Positions 32,205 through 44,923 of a DNA stretch of 64,000 bases are shown piece by piece. The stretch is from Brachionus rotundiformis. Taxonomy: Eukaryota; Rotifera; Eurotatoria; Ploima; Brachionidae. A program made the position numbers and the translations under genes. A model generated the notes under the pieces. The model was not told the DNA's origin, made no database searches, and saw nothing but the letters and a program-made list of their open reading frames with translations. Each line of letters begins with the position of its first letter. The stretch's first letter is position 1. The DNA lies in NCBI GenBank assembly GCA_016802295.1, contig JAESIW010000180.1:134752-198751 (forward strand). Reading direction: 5' to 3'.

Positions 32205-35170
32205 ATGACTAATTTAATAATTATTTTAAGTTTTATTTCTAATCTTGTCAAGATTTTTTCGGTAAGTTTTGGTTTTAATTAAAAACATCTAAAAATAATA
32301 TTTCCAGACTCAAACTGTATGTGCCCAAGGCTTCTATCCACCCGAAGAGTCGACAATAATTCCAACTTATGCTCTAAATTTGGATGATCCTCCGGAAAAA
32401 CGATGGAACCACATTGTCGTCAATTACAAAGATCAAGTTAATTAGATTCATTTTAAAAATATCTATTTTTTTAAAGTTTTAAAAAGTTAACTAACTTGTT
32501 TAATTATTTTAAACAAAATCAAACCCAATACCAAATTTATTTAGACAACAACAATGGCAATTTAGACATTTTAGCAGAAACTTTTCCAGAGCCGTACAAA
32601 TCAGAAATATTGGGAATGTCGGAGGCAACTGGCATTGGCGTCGAAGACTTCATGCTTTTGAATGTCTTTTATGAACTGTCATCTTCTTGCTCATCAATAG
32701 TGGCTCAGGATTTTCAAGGTGAAATTTACCATACTAGAAATCTTGATTTTGGCTTGTTACTTGGATGGGATACCAGAAATGATGTAATTTGAATTTTATA
32801 GATAAAGGAAATTTAATCATGAGTTTAAGACTTGGATGACTACTCAACTATTGAGGAAAATCACGGCCAACATTTTTTTTTACAGAGATAATCGATTACT
32901 TTTCAAATCAACAGGATTAGTAGGCTTTGTTGGAATTCTCACTGGAATAAAACCAGTAAAAAAATATTTCAAAACTTAATTATTAGAATAATAAAATATT
33001 TTAATAGAACAAATATAGTTTAACAATTAATCAGCGAAAAGATGATGTCCCAGGAGTAGCTGGAATATTTGCTTGGGCGACTAATTTGAATCGAAATGCT
33101 TCTTGGGTTACTTTGTTGGCGAGGGACGTCTTAGAACAAGATTTAGAGTATGTTCAGGTCGTTGATATATTATCTCAAAGAGATCTACTCGCACCTGTCT
33201 ATTATATAATAGCTGGGACTAATAATTATCAAGTAATTTAGGAATCTTTGTACTAGAATAATACAGAATTATATTATAGATCTTAGAAAATATTAAAAGT
33301 GTATGTTTTTTTTATTACAGCTTATTTTGAAAATTACTTGAAAAATTAGAATATAAAAAAAAGTTCTGTAAATTTAACTTGTATAAAAAAATTCATGAAT
33401 TTTTTTAAATATTTTTTTAATTTTTTTACCAAACTGTACTTAACACTTAACTTTAATATTGTTTAAATTATATTTCGTAATTTTGAAATTATATAATTTC
33501 TAATTGTAAGAATCACTAGATCAACGTTTAATAATTTAAGTATTCGAGAAGGTAAATAATGAAAAAATTAAAATTCAGAAAAAAGCAACCAAATGGCCAA
33601 AAAGTTACTAAATTTATATAAAATAAGAAAATATATTTTTTGGCATTTCCACGGCTTTAAACTCTATCAAAAGTGATAAAATATGAAGGTTTAACTTATA
33701 AATGGGACATTAAATATGATGAATGTTAAATATTATAATGATTTTTTTTTTGTTTTTTTTTCCTTATTCACTCCTTGTGGAGCATAGGGTCATTACTTTT
33801 GATTTCCACTCAAGTCGATCTTTTGCCTTCACCCTTGCTTCTCCCCATGTCATTCCCATTTCGGTGAGCTCTTTCGTGATTGTTGACCTCCATGTTACTG
33901 CTGGTGGTCCTATCTTACGTCGCCCTTGTGGTGTCCATTGAAGGGCCCTTTTTGGTATCCGTGTATCTTTCATTCTAAGTACATGTCCGAGACATCGAAG
34001 CCTTTTGTTCTTGATGCATTGACTTAATGGCTCTGTTTTTGTCCTTCTGTACAGGTCAGCATTCGACAGTGTCTCAGACCAGTGTATCCCGAGAATCCTC
34101 CGCAGGCTTCTAGTATGGAAGGTGTTAAGGCTTTTTCTGTCAGATTCACTCATCCCCCAACATTCACTTCCGTACATCAATGTTGCTTTTACTACACTGT
34201 TGTATAGTTTAAGTTTTGTTTCCTTGCTGTAGCTTTTTGATTTCCATGCTGGTCGGAGTCTAGCAAAGACACTCTTTGCTTTAGCAAGTCTATTCTTGAT
34301 GTCTCTGTGTGTTCCCAAAGTTGTACTGATAGTGCTACCTAGGTATGTGAATTCATTTACACACTCGATTTGTGTACCATCTATGGTGATCGGGGTATCT
34401 AATTTGGTGTTTATGCACATGACTTTCGTTTTGGCTCCATTAATTTCGAGTACGGTTGGTTTAGCGTTGTTCGCCAAGTTTTGCGTCTTCATATGCATAT
34501 CTGCTTCTGAACTAGATATTAGCACCAGATCGTCCGCAAAGTCTAAGGCACTGTGGACATTAAATATGATGAATGTTATTATAATGATAATAGATACAAA
34601 ATAGCAGCAGGTGTTTTTCAAAATATTCTTATTGTCACAGAGTAATATTATTTAATAAATTAAGTTTAAATATTCTTTTTTTTTTTAAATTATGATTAAA
34701 ATCTGGCCAAAATTTAATTTGAATTTAAATTAAAATCTAATTAAATTTTAGGGTGCTGTGTCTACAAGAAATCAGACAGATCTGTTAGATCTTTGGAATT
34801 TAGGCTCAAATAACACTTGGTTCCTAGGTCAAACCAACCATGACAGATGGAAAGATCCCATGCCAATTGATGACAGAATTACCCCAATTAATGTCTGCAT
34901 GAAAGACTATGGAAGAGAGGTATTAGTTAAAATAGAATAAACTCAGAATTAAATAATTTTACTTTAAGAATCTATCATTTGATAGTTTATTTAATGTACT
35001 TTCAACACAACCTGTTCTAAACAAAGTATTATTTTATTTAATTTGATTTATTTAGCCTTTTGAAATTTTGAATTTTATAGCTGACTATTCATACAACTTT
35101 AATAAAAGTCAGCAGTGGACAATTCGAATCCTATTTTCAAAATTGTATGACACCATGTGCACTTTTTTAA
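32205..35170 (+). CDS. ASAH1: Acid ceramidase / NAAA-family amidase, eight exons
   Basis: Exons 32205-32261, 32308-32436, 32487-32783, 32830-32955, 33008-33232, 34752-34919, 34969-35025 and 35081-35170, all phase 0, give 382 residues, close to the family's usual 360-395. A signal peptide (MTNLIIILSFISNLVKIFS) fills exon 1. The beta-subunit nucleophile is Cys130 in YELSSSCSSIVA, after which HTRNLDFG supplies the conserved Arg and Asp. Further family landmarks are GFVGILTGIKP, GQTNHDRWKDP (conserved Asn) and DDRITPINVC (conserved Arg). The C-terminus LTIHTTLIKVSSGQFESY and the paired cysteines near the end match acid ceramidase. These lysosomal enzymes hydrolyse ceramide or N-acylethanolamines after autocleavage before the cysteine. 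Intron 5 (1.5 kb) contains a LINE insertion; the other introns are 46-60 nt. Whether the substrate is ceramide or N-acylethanolamine cannot be told here. Confidence 0.93.
33705..34578 (-). mobile_element. 5'-truncated LINE insertion with poly-A and target duplication
   Basis: A minus-strand frame (to 33764) carries the reverse-transcriptase end with DFADDLVLIS, EINGAKTKVMCIN, LKLYNSVVKATLMYGSECWG and RLRCLGHVLRMKD, uninterrupted to its end. On its 3' side (left) is a T-rich run (33741-33763) representing a poly-A tail. The 24-bp sequence starting GGACATTAAATATGATGAAT occurs at both 33705-33728 and 34555-34578, a target-site duplication. The intact frame and matching duplication indicate a fairly recent insertion in the acid ceramidase intron. 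Confidence 0.9.
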
Positions 35171-38100
35171 TATTTATTCATTCATAATAAAAAATCAATT
35201 ATTTTTTGACAAAAACATAGCAAATTTCAATGATTTTTTTTTGACTTTCGCTAGTCGAATCTTTCAATCAATCTTTTTTTTTAATCTTTTGATGATGTCA
35301 CCTAGTAAATCAACCGATTTTTTTAAATTAAATGAAACAAATTCTTATTAAAATATAATTCATTTTTTTGATAAAATATATGGGTACAAAACAACTGACA
35401 AAGTCTGTTTGCTTTGTTGAATTTTAAAGCAATTGAACCAAATTTAAGTAAATGTAATAATTTTGATTGAGTCTTAACATAAATCGTGATCATTGACGAC
35501 AAATTTTATTTTTGACAAACATTTTAGAATAACATCCATTTTAATTTTGTTTTTCTTTGTGTGTAAAAAAGTGGTCGGTTTTCCAAGATTGGAAATCGAG
35601 CATAAATTCCCAAAAAATTAACTTTAAACCAATTGTTTCAATTTATTTTTTAAATGATTATTTATTCATTTTTAAAACCCAAATAATTTTGTATTAGAAA
35701 AATAAATTATTAATTTTAATAGATAAAAAATATTTAAATAAGCTGCATTTATTTACTTGGAAGTTGAATTTCTATCACAATTATCCAATGATTTGATCAA
35801 CTGAAAATCAAGTAATTTTTGAGTTTTATTAGAGTCTTGTAAATCACTATTTCTTAATAAAAATCTATTGATTTTAAAGGAATCCAATTTATTTTTGCTC
35901 TTTAAAATTAATATTTTTAAGGATCTTTTTCAATTTATCACTTTATTAAAGCCAATTTTTAAGAATCATTTACAAAATACTGATAGAGATACTCTTTTAG
36001 AAAATATAATAACAATAATTTTTTTAGAACCTCAAGGGCACTTAAATCATAATTTCATGATGTAGGAAATTTGGTACAAAATACATGTGCCAAGATTTTT
36101 ATTTCATGAATACATTTTTTAACTTAATTTAATATTTTTATAAAAAACTGCTTTCATTACAAATTAAATTTCTAATACTTAATTCAATTGTTTAATTAAT
36201 AATCCCTTTAAAATCCATTTTAAAGCATTTTTGATTAATCTTCTGTTTTAAATTTTTATCAAAATTTCAACTAAATATAAAAGTTTATATTAAGATAAAA
36301 ATATGTTCATAAAATAAAATTTTTCCTTATTTTTTTAAATAATCACACGGTTAAATTTAAAAATTAACTAATATAACGCTCCATTTTTCATATTTTTAAT
36401 CATATATATTTGGTAGATAAAGCCTGTATAAATCATAATATTTAAGTTTTTAATTATTCTGAATATTAATTTTATCTTTAATTTTGAAACTTTCACTTCA
36501 AAAAAAAAATGGTCTTTTAAACTAGGGAAATAAACTTTATAAATTAATCTAGTCTTTTAGTAATTAATCGAAGATTGAGTAATCATTACAACAAAGAATG
36601 CAAAAAATTTATTTTTTTTAACCAAATTTGGTCAAAATTTTAACTTTAGATTTTTTCAAATAGTGACCAAGGTTCTTTGAAAACTGAAAATTAATTCCTA
36701 AATTTAAAATTTGACATATATTAAAGGAAAAAATTAGAAAAAAATTCTCACTTATTTATTTCTTTTAAAAAAGTCATACACTTTCAATAAGTATTTAAAA
36801 TTATATGAAAAAAAAACATTCTTTAACATTAATTCTTTTTTTAAATCTCTTTTTTAATAAGAATTACCTGATAAACAAAAATAAATTGATTTAATTGCTC
36901 ACTTGTGCCCTCTAATTGTCGAGACCGGATCTAAAAAAATTAATTAAAATTTGAAATTTGAAATCTAAGAACGATGAGTGCCGATACGAGCACTTCTAAA
37001 ATTCTAATTAATATATATTCAAATTTGATATAAAAATATTTCATCAAATTAAATTATATCAAAGATCCATTTGTGTATAAGGATTCATTTAATATATACG
37101 AATTCCTGATAAAATATCGTCTAGTTTTCCGCTTATTTGATCAAAAACTTGACTCTATTTCAAATTTAATTAAAATAATATAAGCCGTATCTTATCGACC
37201 CGAGAGCTAATCTAATAATTAAACTCAGATTTGAGTCTAAATAAAGGGAATTGATGCAACATCAGGTCCCTGCTAGCTCAACCACTGGATGGAAAATTAA
37301 GTTAGGCAATACTGGTAGAAAATCAATACGGAACTGACTTATTATTGTTCAATAAAACTATTTATTTAGTTCTAATTAAACACTAAAGCTGCTTAATGTT
37401 GAGATCGGGTGCATTGTTACAACAATTTGGTTCACGCGTCAGTGCACTCTGATCCATGTGGAAAGAATTCAATTTCCAGGAGCTCATAGCTCATCAGGCT
37501 TCATTTATCATTTAGTTTTTATAAACGAGAACTTTGGTGTCATCTTATCTCATCTTTTATATTTGTCTTAAATATATTTTAATCAAAGGCATTTATCAAA
37601 GGCTTCTTGAACAAATTGATAAATATGATTTTGAAATTTTTAGCTATCATTAATCTCCGAGTCTAAAGAAGCCATTAGTTTCAAAGCTTTTTTCTATTCA
37701 TTAATCTTAATTGTTTTAAGCTATATTTAGTTTAAAAAATTTATGAATAAATAATCAAGTTTAAATAAGCCATTATTGTGATAAAGATTTATTTTTCTCA
37801 TTAAATTAAGCAAATATATTTTTAAAGAAAAAGTCAGCCAAAATCAAATGAAACAAAGCTGATAAATGTGAAACTCTAGAAATTAATTTTTAGATAAAGT
37901 TTTAGATAAAGTGAGAAAAATAGATGGAGAAAAAAATGTATATTTGTTGTTTGTTAGCACTTGAAGCGTCATTACCAAAATAGGAAGGCAAGACAGCAAG
38001 CATTAGATAAAAAATGAACATATTTTCGGAATTAAATTTAATTTGTTATCGTTCTAAAGCTTAAGAACACCTTTAAGAAAATTATATTTTATAATGGCAT

Positions 38101-38891
38101 CAATTGATGATATAAAAACCATCTCAAAAATCTGAAATTAATTTGATAAAATTTTTAAAATTTTGTTTATTTATTGGGAAGTTTTTTCTAATATCAAAAT
38201 AAAATCTATTCAAAATTTGAAGATAACCTAAAACAACGTTGTTCTTCTGTAATCTTTAAAAAAAATATATAAATGTTAAAAATAAGTTAAAATTAATTTA
38301 TCTATTCAATAGTTAAAAATCAAGCTATAATCAAAATTATAAAATGATATTGTTAGCTTACATCGAAAAGAAATAAACTTATGGTAATAAAAAATATTAA
38401 AATATCTCACTTAAGATAAAAGTTAAAGAAAACTAGAGTAAACAATTTGTGTTCTTTGCACATTTTGTTTATACATTTAACTTTTATTAAAGGAATACCT
38501 TTTCTACAAATTAATGTAAGTAATTTAATATTGATTATTAATTAACATACCAGGCGCCGCACTTATCTGTACAAAATACAATTTTAGAATTTTTCAATAT
38601 TATTTTATAAAATTCTTAGTCATAAAAGTTTAAATTTTGAATTGTACAATCAATAGATATAAAGATTATTTTCACTTTGATTTCTGAACTTAGGTTTTTA
38701 AATTCTTCAAATGAATGAAAATAAAATACAATTAATTATTTACAATTAAGTTTATTTTTGTTTGTTATTTAACTAAATTAAGAATAAAAATTTTGGCCCA
38801 AAAGATTTAGTATTTTTAATTTAAAATTTAAAAAATAAATATTTAAAAATTTAGAAAAATTAATGAAATGTAAGAAAAAAAATTAAGAATC
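35171..38891. other. 3.7-kb AT-rich gene desert
   Basis: No frame, RNA gene or transposon end could be supported. Two short patches (about 36895-37000 and 37180-37500) are less AT-rich than their surroundings but every frame is interrupted. Confidence 0.5.
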
Positions 38892-40262
38892 ATGATGCTA
38901 ACACTTTTGTTTATTTTAATTGACCAAGCCATGTCCATCAATCATTGCATGAATTACCTTCCGTATTGTGATTGCAGATCAAGTGAGCGCATTGAGTGTA
39001 CCAATTTTGCCAATTTCAATGACTTGAATTTTACACAGCCAGTGAGGAAAAAAATGTCCAATTTAAAACAGTACTACTTTATGAAAATAGCGCCCAGGGT
39101 TTTCCTTAACTTCACTGACTCGTTCGACTTGGCAGACCTCAATTTAGACATGAGAAAATTTCAACTAATATTGAATAACATAAACAGCTTTGAACTTACT
39201 GCCAACCCATTTCACAAGTACAGCCTCTTTGGTTCTCTACCTGTCATCTCCATTAACAACTCCTCATTGACCTTTATTTATCGCGGAAAAGAATTCAACT
39301 GGCTTTGCGATCTGGTCGTCAAGGACTCCCAACTCTACCCAATATTTTCCTCATTTAAGTCACTCTATTTGGGATACTTATCAAAGGTCTACTTTAGCTC
39401 GCCCATTTGTCCAGCAGTTTTCAAAAATACGAATCTGGACTCTATTTTTATGACCAATTTGAGTCCTGCCAATAGGCCATACTTTATATCTATTCAAGAC
39501 TCGGATGTCAATATTAACAGCCGAGTCCGCAGTTTGCACATTCAATCTAGTCAAATAGGTTTGGATAGATTCCTTTTGGACAAGCATGTCTTCAAGTACA
39601 TGCAAAAAATTTCCATTGAGTTTTCCAATTTGACAGCGATTGAAAACAATGTGTTCACTGAGCTAAATTATGTTAGACAAATAAACCTGTGGCTATTCAA
39701 TTTTGAACATTTGGTTCACTCAATCGGACTTGAGTGGCTGAATGCCCTAAACCATGAGCTAAAGTTGTTCTATGATGCTGAGCTGTTGGAAAAAAAGCTC
39801 AGCACAATGAAAGATTTTGTGGTCAATAAGCAAGTAATAGTTGAGCTTAGGGACGAGAGTGGTAGCTATGAGTACCCAGATGAGGATTTTTGTAAATTCA
39901 AAGACTTTCCACATTCGCGTCTGGTCTTTCCATTGATACAATCGAGCAAGAAGCTAAAATGTTCATGCACTATTTTATGGTTGATACAGTTTTGGAAGTA
40001 TTCCAACAAGGATATGAGGACAGCTACAGTGGAATCTTGTTTTAACAGCGTTACTATTATTGATCTATTGATAATTAGATGTAGGTTTAATGACAAGCTT
40101 AGAACTTGTTCAAATGGTACAAAATATGATCGGTCAAATGGATTAAATAGAGACACAGCCTCATCTAAGGCTAATTCGAGATTTTCTCTCATAAGTAGTT
40201 TTAAATTAACAATTAAAATTTGTTCATTAAATTTATTTTTAAATAAATTTTTTAGAAAATAA
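38892..40262 (+). CDS. Secreted leucine-rich-repeat-like protein
   Basis: A 456-residue intronless frame. Residues 1-15 are a signal peptide. A cysteine cap follows (HCMNYLPYCDCRSSERIECT, about 18-37), resembling an LRR N-terminal flank. The middle consists of loosely repeating leucine/asparagine segments such as VRSLHIQSSQIGLDRF and MQKISIEFSNLTAIENNVF, which look like diverged LRRs. A C-terminal cysteine cap (KLKCSCTILWLIQFWK ... SCF ... CRF ... CSN, about 356-410) completes the pattern. The last 40 residues are basic with a short hydrophobic piece. The design suggests extracellular recognition or adhesion; the repeats are too diverged to count reliably. The local base composition is clearly coding-like against the AT-rich flanks. 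Confidence 0.75.
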   Translation: MMLTLLFILIDQAMSINHCMNYLPYCDCRSSERIECTNFANFNDLNFTQPVRKKMSNLKQYYFMKIAPRVFLNFTDSFDLADLNLDMRKFQLILNNINSFELTANPFHKYSLFGSLPVISINNSSLTFIYRGKEFNWLCDLVVKDSQLYPIFSSFKSLYLGYLSKVYFSSPICPAVFKNTNLDSIFMTNLSPANRPYFISIQDSDVNINSRVRSLHIQSSQIGLDRFLLDKHVFKYMQKISIEFSNLTAIENNVFTELNYVRQINLWLFNFEHLVHSIGLEWLNALNHELKLFYDAELLEKKLSTMKDFVVNKQVIVELRDESGSYEYPDEDFCKFKDFPHSRLVFPLIQSSKKLKCSCTILWLIQFWKYSNKDMRTATVESCFNSVTIIDLLIIRCRFNDKLRTCSNGTKYDRSNGLNRDTASSKANSRFSLISSFKLTIKICSLNLFLNKFFRK

Positions 40263-41276
40263 GTTTATCATTATTTAATTTAAAATGTTTTACATGTTAT
40301 TAATGTAGGGTGATTTTCTTTCTTCTATTCATAATTGTATCAAGAAAAGATTACATTGTTTTTAATAAAACAGAACAACTCCAAAACTTAAAATCTATTT
40401 CCTTTAAATACCATCTCTAATTCGTCTCGAAGTCATTGATTAGAGTTTCCTATTAATACTAATAATATATTAATTAACCGCAATTAATATATCTATCAAA
40501 CAAGTAGAGTAATGCCTAGCAACTGATTTAACTTAGTAAATCAGTCCTATAACATTATCAAGTAATACTTTATGGTTAGTACAATTTGATAATTGGTATT
40601 TCAAATCACTATTAATTATATTAATTTATTGCTAATTAGATAAAGAAATTTACTATCCATACCATGATTTTGTACTACCATTTTTATTGAATACGCTACG
40701 TTTTACGTTTTTAAGTCTTTTCTAAATAACACAACAACCCAACCGGCCAAGGCTTTGCCCAAACTATTTTTTAAATAAATAAATAAATAACACAACAAAC
40801 AAAAAATAAGACAATCACATTACTTAATATTATTAATTATTAGGATATTGTTATCTTGTCTTTTTAGTTAAAATAAATTGAAAGAAGCTAATAATATTAA
40901 ATTAAAAAAAATTGGTCCAATAAGTAATCACTGGGACAACTTAATTAGATTTAAGTTTTTTATATAATAAAAATTGTCACACCCTTTTTTTTAAATAAAA
41001 GTATAAATCACAATAAAGATTATGGATTTAATTAATTGAATAAATGGGTTTGAAAGAACCAAAACTTTTTAAAGGGTTATTTCGTTTTAGACCACAAGAT
41101 ATAAATTAATTATATTGTCTCCCAAATTAAAAAAATGGCCTCTAATTAATCGATTATTTTTCAATTATTCGAATAAGTTTCGTTTTGTTTTCGAGTGATT
41201 TTTCTATCGAATTTATCTATATATTTTATTTCTGTGTCAAATTTTCAATAAAATTCTTTTCTTTGATTTCTTTTCC
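40263..41276. other. Intergenic with possible LINE tail
   Basis: No gene. At 40730-40800 the motif CAACCGGCCAAGGCTTTGCC is followed by an (AAAT)n run, which resembles the 3' tail of a non-LTR element. Confidence 0.35.
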
Positions 41277-43250
41277 ATGGAATTCTATTTGTTGATTTTT
41301 ATTTTTCTTAAACATTATGTAGTCATTTTGTCTTTTAAAAAGCTCATGAATCTAAATTTAAAAATAAATTATTTATCTAATAACTATTATTTTTTCTTTA
41401 TTCTACCGCTAAATGATACAAATTTTCACGAGAATAATCTATTAATTCTTTTTTATATTTTCTTTCATTTTACTATTCAAATTTAGAAAAGATTTAAAAA
41501 TTTGTTTCTACGCAAAATATCTCAAAAAGAAAAATTAGCGCTCCACCCAGTCATAAAAGATAAAAAGATTTTTTAAAGATTCTTTTTAAAGACCTCCGGA
41601 CGCTTTTTCCTTTAAAATTCTTTAGAAATATTCTTGAAATAATGATTAATTAAATTATTATTTAATTTATCCTTATCATGTTTAAACAGTACATTACTCA
41701 ATATCTTAATTTTTCTATATTTAAAGATAAAGATTAAAATTATTTAAAATTTTATTTTAACAATAATAATAATAGGTGGACTCAATATACATTATTAACA
41801 TTTTTTAATCTTTTTGTTGTAATTAGTTTTTTCAAATTTTATTTTCATTATTTGACATATCAATTAAAATGATAACAAAAAATATTAAGCAATTAAAAAA
41901 ACGTTACTGAAAATCACATAAAATCAAATAAAAGAAGCTGATATATTTTTACAAATTGATAAATAAATACAAAAAAATTAAATGACATTAATTACCCAAA
42001 AATACACATGAACAATGGAACTAGAAATGTCTGTCTTTTTGAAATTTTTTTTTAGTCTTGTTTCAACGAATTAAGCTTTAAATTCATCTTTCTAACATTA
42101 AATGTTGGATCTTTTTCATTTAACATTTCTAAAAAGATTTATCAAAGTAGATTGATTATTAAATCCTAAAAATTACCATAAATTGGATATATAATATAGA
42201 ATAACAAGTTTTTATTTGTTTTGCTGTTTTTGAAGTAAGATCCGAAGAGTTCGGCAATAAAAATGGAATACCAAATCGGTTAACCAAATCAATTACAGAT
42301 GAGCGTAAGGTTCACGAAATTCAAAACTTTAGTGCTATCCGAATTTCACATTTCTGACTCAAAATTCGTAATCTACGCCCTCTAAAACCCCAAAAAAAAA
42401 ATTTTTTTGAAGGGGGTAAAAAAAAAATTATCTATAGTGTTCTCAGGTAAAATTTAGAAAAAAAATATCAAAAGAATTCAAGTTTGAAAAATTTGTTAAA
42501 AATTTTATGATTTAAAGAGATTTTTTAAGAAAAATAAAGCAATAAAATAAAAAATTAAAACCATAGATTTGTTCAGAATTTTGTCTAGATTTAAAGAAAA
42601 AAAAAAAAATCGGTTCATAATTGATCCCTCGGAGGAGATGCGATTTAAACAAGAAAAAACACATTTTTTTCCTTTTTTTAGCCCACAAAAACCGCCACAC
42701 CCTTTTTTTTATTTTTAAATTACATTAGCATGTAGAGAATTTTATGCTCTTTCTGAATATATGTACTTTTTTAGTATTTTTAAGTTTTGTCTTTGAGATT
42801 TTGAGTCTAAAAGAACAACAACTTTTTAAAGGATTTGCTATCTTTGGAACCCTGGGTGTAAAAATTTTTTTTTTACCCCCTTCAAAAAAATTTTTTTTTT
42901 GGGGTTTTAGAGGGCGTAGATTACGAATTTTGAGTCAGAAATGTGAAATTCAGATGGCACTAAAGTTTTGAATTTCGTGAACCTTACAATTGGCTTTACA
43001 TAAAAATTTGGATACTTTTCATTTAGTAGAACTATGTTAAGAAAGTCATTCGCCTGAAAAACTATGCACATTGACATTTTAGTATTAACAGCAAGAGTAA
43101 GACTGTTGTAATGATTTTTTTAAATATTCTTTATAAAACATAGTCTGAAGCAACGCTCATTCTCGTACACCTATCTTTTAACATGCCTAACGAATTTTGA
43201 TCATTCATCCAGTAGAACAATGATAAGTATTTTAAAGCAATTTATTTATA
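41277..43250 (+). repeat. Dispersed repeat interrupted by 1.5 kb containing a fold-back element
   Basis: 41277-41549 matches the reverse complement of 49179-49467, and 43073-43250 matches the reverse complement of 48987-49163. In the 49-kb copy the halves are adjacent (about 15 nt apart); here about 1.5 kb separates them. No protein is encoded. Confidence 0.7.
42306..42988. mobile_element. Fold-back element with ~115-bp inverted ends
   Basis: The ends read GTAAGGTTCACGAAATTCAA on the left and its inverse at 42969-42988. The arms run through TACGCCCTCTAAAACCCC and a long homopolymer-rich stretch, and about 430 bp of AT-rich unique sequence lies between. No transposase frame is present. Confidence 0.75.
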
Positions 43251-43391
43251 TAGTAGATTAATAAATTTATAAAAAACACACACTTTTTAAATATTTATTT
43301 TACTTTTGAAAAAATAAAATTATCTAAAGCTTTATATAATAATTATAGTAATCAAATTTATTTTACATTTTAAGTTAATCAAGTAGTTAAA

Positions 43392-43499
43392 CTAGATCTC
43401 TTGTCATCATTCTTGATTTTCTCCATTGTTTATGATGCTCTGAGACTTTTCTGGTGTTACAATACCAAAGTATTTAATAAAAGTTGGAATCAAAACTTA
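43392..43499 (+). repeat. Repeat copy, inverted relative to 46472-46575
   Basis: About 105 bp (CTTGTCATCATTCTTGATTT ... AAAAGTTGGAATCAAAACT) occurs in inverse orientation at 46472-46575. A weaker direct copy sits at about 54740-54840. The inverted pair brackets the LINE fragment, the sulfurtransferase gene and tRNA-Ser(UGA). Confidence 0.7.
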
Positions 43500-43924
43500 A
43501 TAATTTTGTAATCATCATTTTCATTAGTCCGGCTTGTGATCCGCCGCAAAGTTGGAATAATTTTTAAAAAAAATTGTTTAACTATCAGCCAAGTATTATA
43601 CATAATTCTGCGTTTGTAAAATTATCCCAAAGTTTGGCAGACCTAACAAATTAATCACATTTTTGAATTTCTACCAAAACAATATTCGTTTTGAAAAAAA
43701 TTTCTTAAAGACATTTTTGAGTATAACGATTCATAATGACAATATCAACAATTTACTATTTCAATTTGATTTATAGCCTACAATCAGATATAGATAGATA
43801 CATAGAGAGTGTAAATGGTGGGCCAAAGTTTAGTTGTTCAAAAAACCTGAGTTTGATTATAAAATCGGTTTAAAAACCCTGATTAAGTCATAAGTCGTAA
43901 GGAATTTGAGTATTTACATATAAA

Positions 43925-44265
43925 GTAATTTTAAATGGACTGCTCAAAAAGCTAAAGCAAATAGAATGTATAATTTAATTAAGAAAGCATTTAAGTATCC
44001 TTGTAGCGAGACAACCAAATTATTGTGTTGTTCCGCACTTGGAATAAGCTATCAGTGCATGGTGTACTTATTTAGAAAAGGATACAAGCGAGCTTGAGGG
44101 AATTCCAAAAAGAGCAATTAAGTTGATTCCAGAAGTGCGTGACTTGGATTATCACAACACTTGTTGGGGAAAGACTTGACTAATTTGAGTAAAAAGAGAT
44201 TAAGAGGTGATCTAATTCAGATGTACAAATTGGTAAACAATTATGAACAAATTCAATAACGAAAT
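43925..44265 (+). mobile_element. LINE reverse-transcriptase C-terminal fragment
   Basis: Translated pieces KRAIKLIPEVRDLDYHN and NLSKKRLRGDLIQMYKLVNN match the C-terminal block of the LINE at 7.4-7.7 kb; frameshifts separate them. Confidence 0.7.
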
Positions 44266-44923
44266 CAATTACAGTCTTTACACAAAACCATATAAGTACT
44301 ATTACTTTATTTTTAATGTTTCATATAAATACTATAATAAAAGTATACTCAGTTATAAATTATAGTAGTATCCTTGTTATGAAGATCTTGAAATTCACTT
44401 TTATCATTTTAATAAATAATTTAAAACGAATTCGTAACTTAAGTGTAACAAATGTAGTAAATGCAAGGAATCCAAAAAGCTTCATAGCGAAGCTTGATGG
44501 TTAGATGGCCAAACAAAAAGAAGCGACTGCCACAGCTTTTTAGGACCATGTTTAGATAACCTCTAGGCTACAGGTTAAACTATTACCTCTACTAAAATTG
44601 ACTATTTAATTTAATTTTCTCTTTAAGAGGAAATAAAGATATATTTTTTATGATTATATTAATTTTTCTTGAAAAAACTCTTTAGAAAAAAGTCAATTTT
44701 TTGCTTATTTTTAGTCCAAAATACAAAATTAAGCATTAAATTAACATTTTTGAATTGTTTCTAAGTTTTGCGAGTAAAAACGTTTCATAATTTGGTTAAA
44801 TTATTTTTTTTTACTTTCCCACCCGACTTATGTAATCATTACGAATCATTTTTCGCTATCTAGGCACTACTTTATAAATATTTTATAAATAAAAATGTTT
44901 TAGTTTCTGATTTGAAAAAAAAA

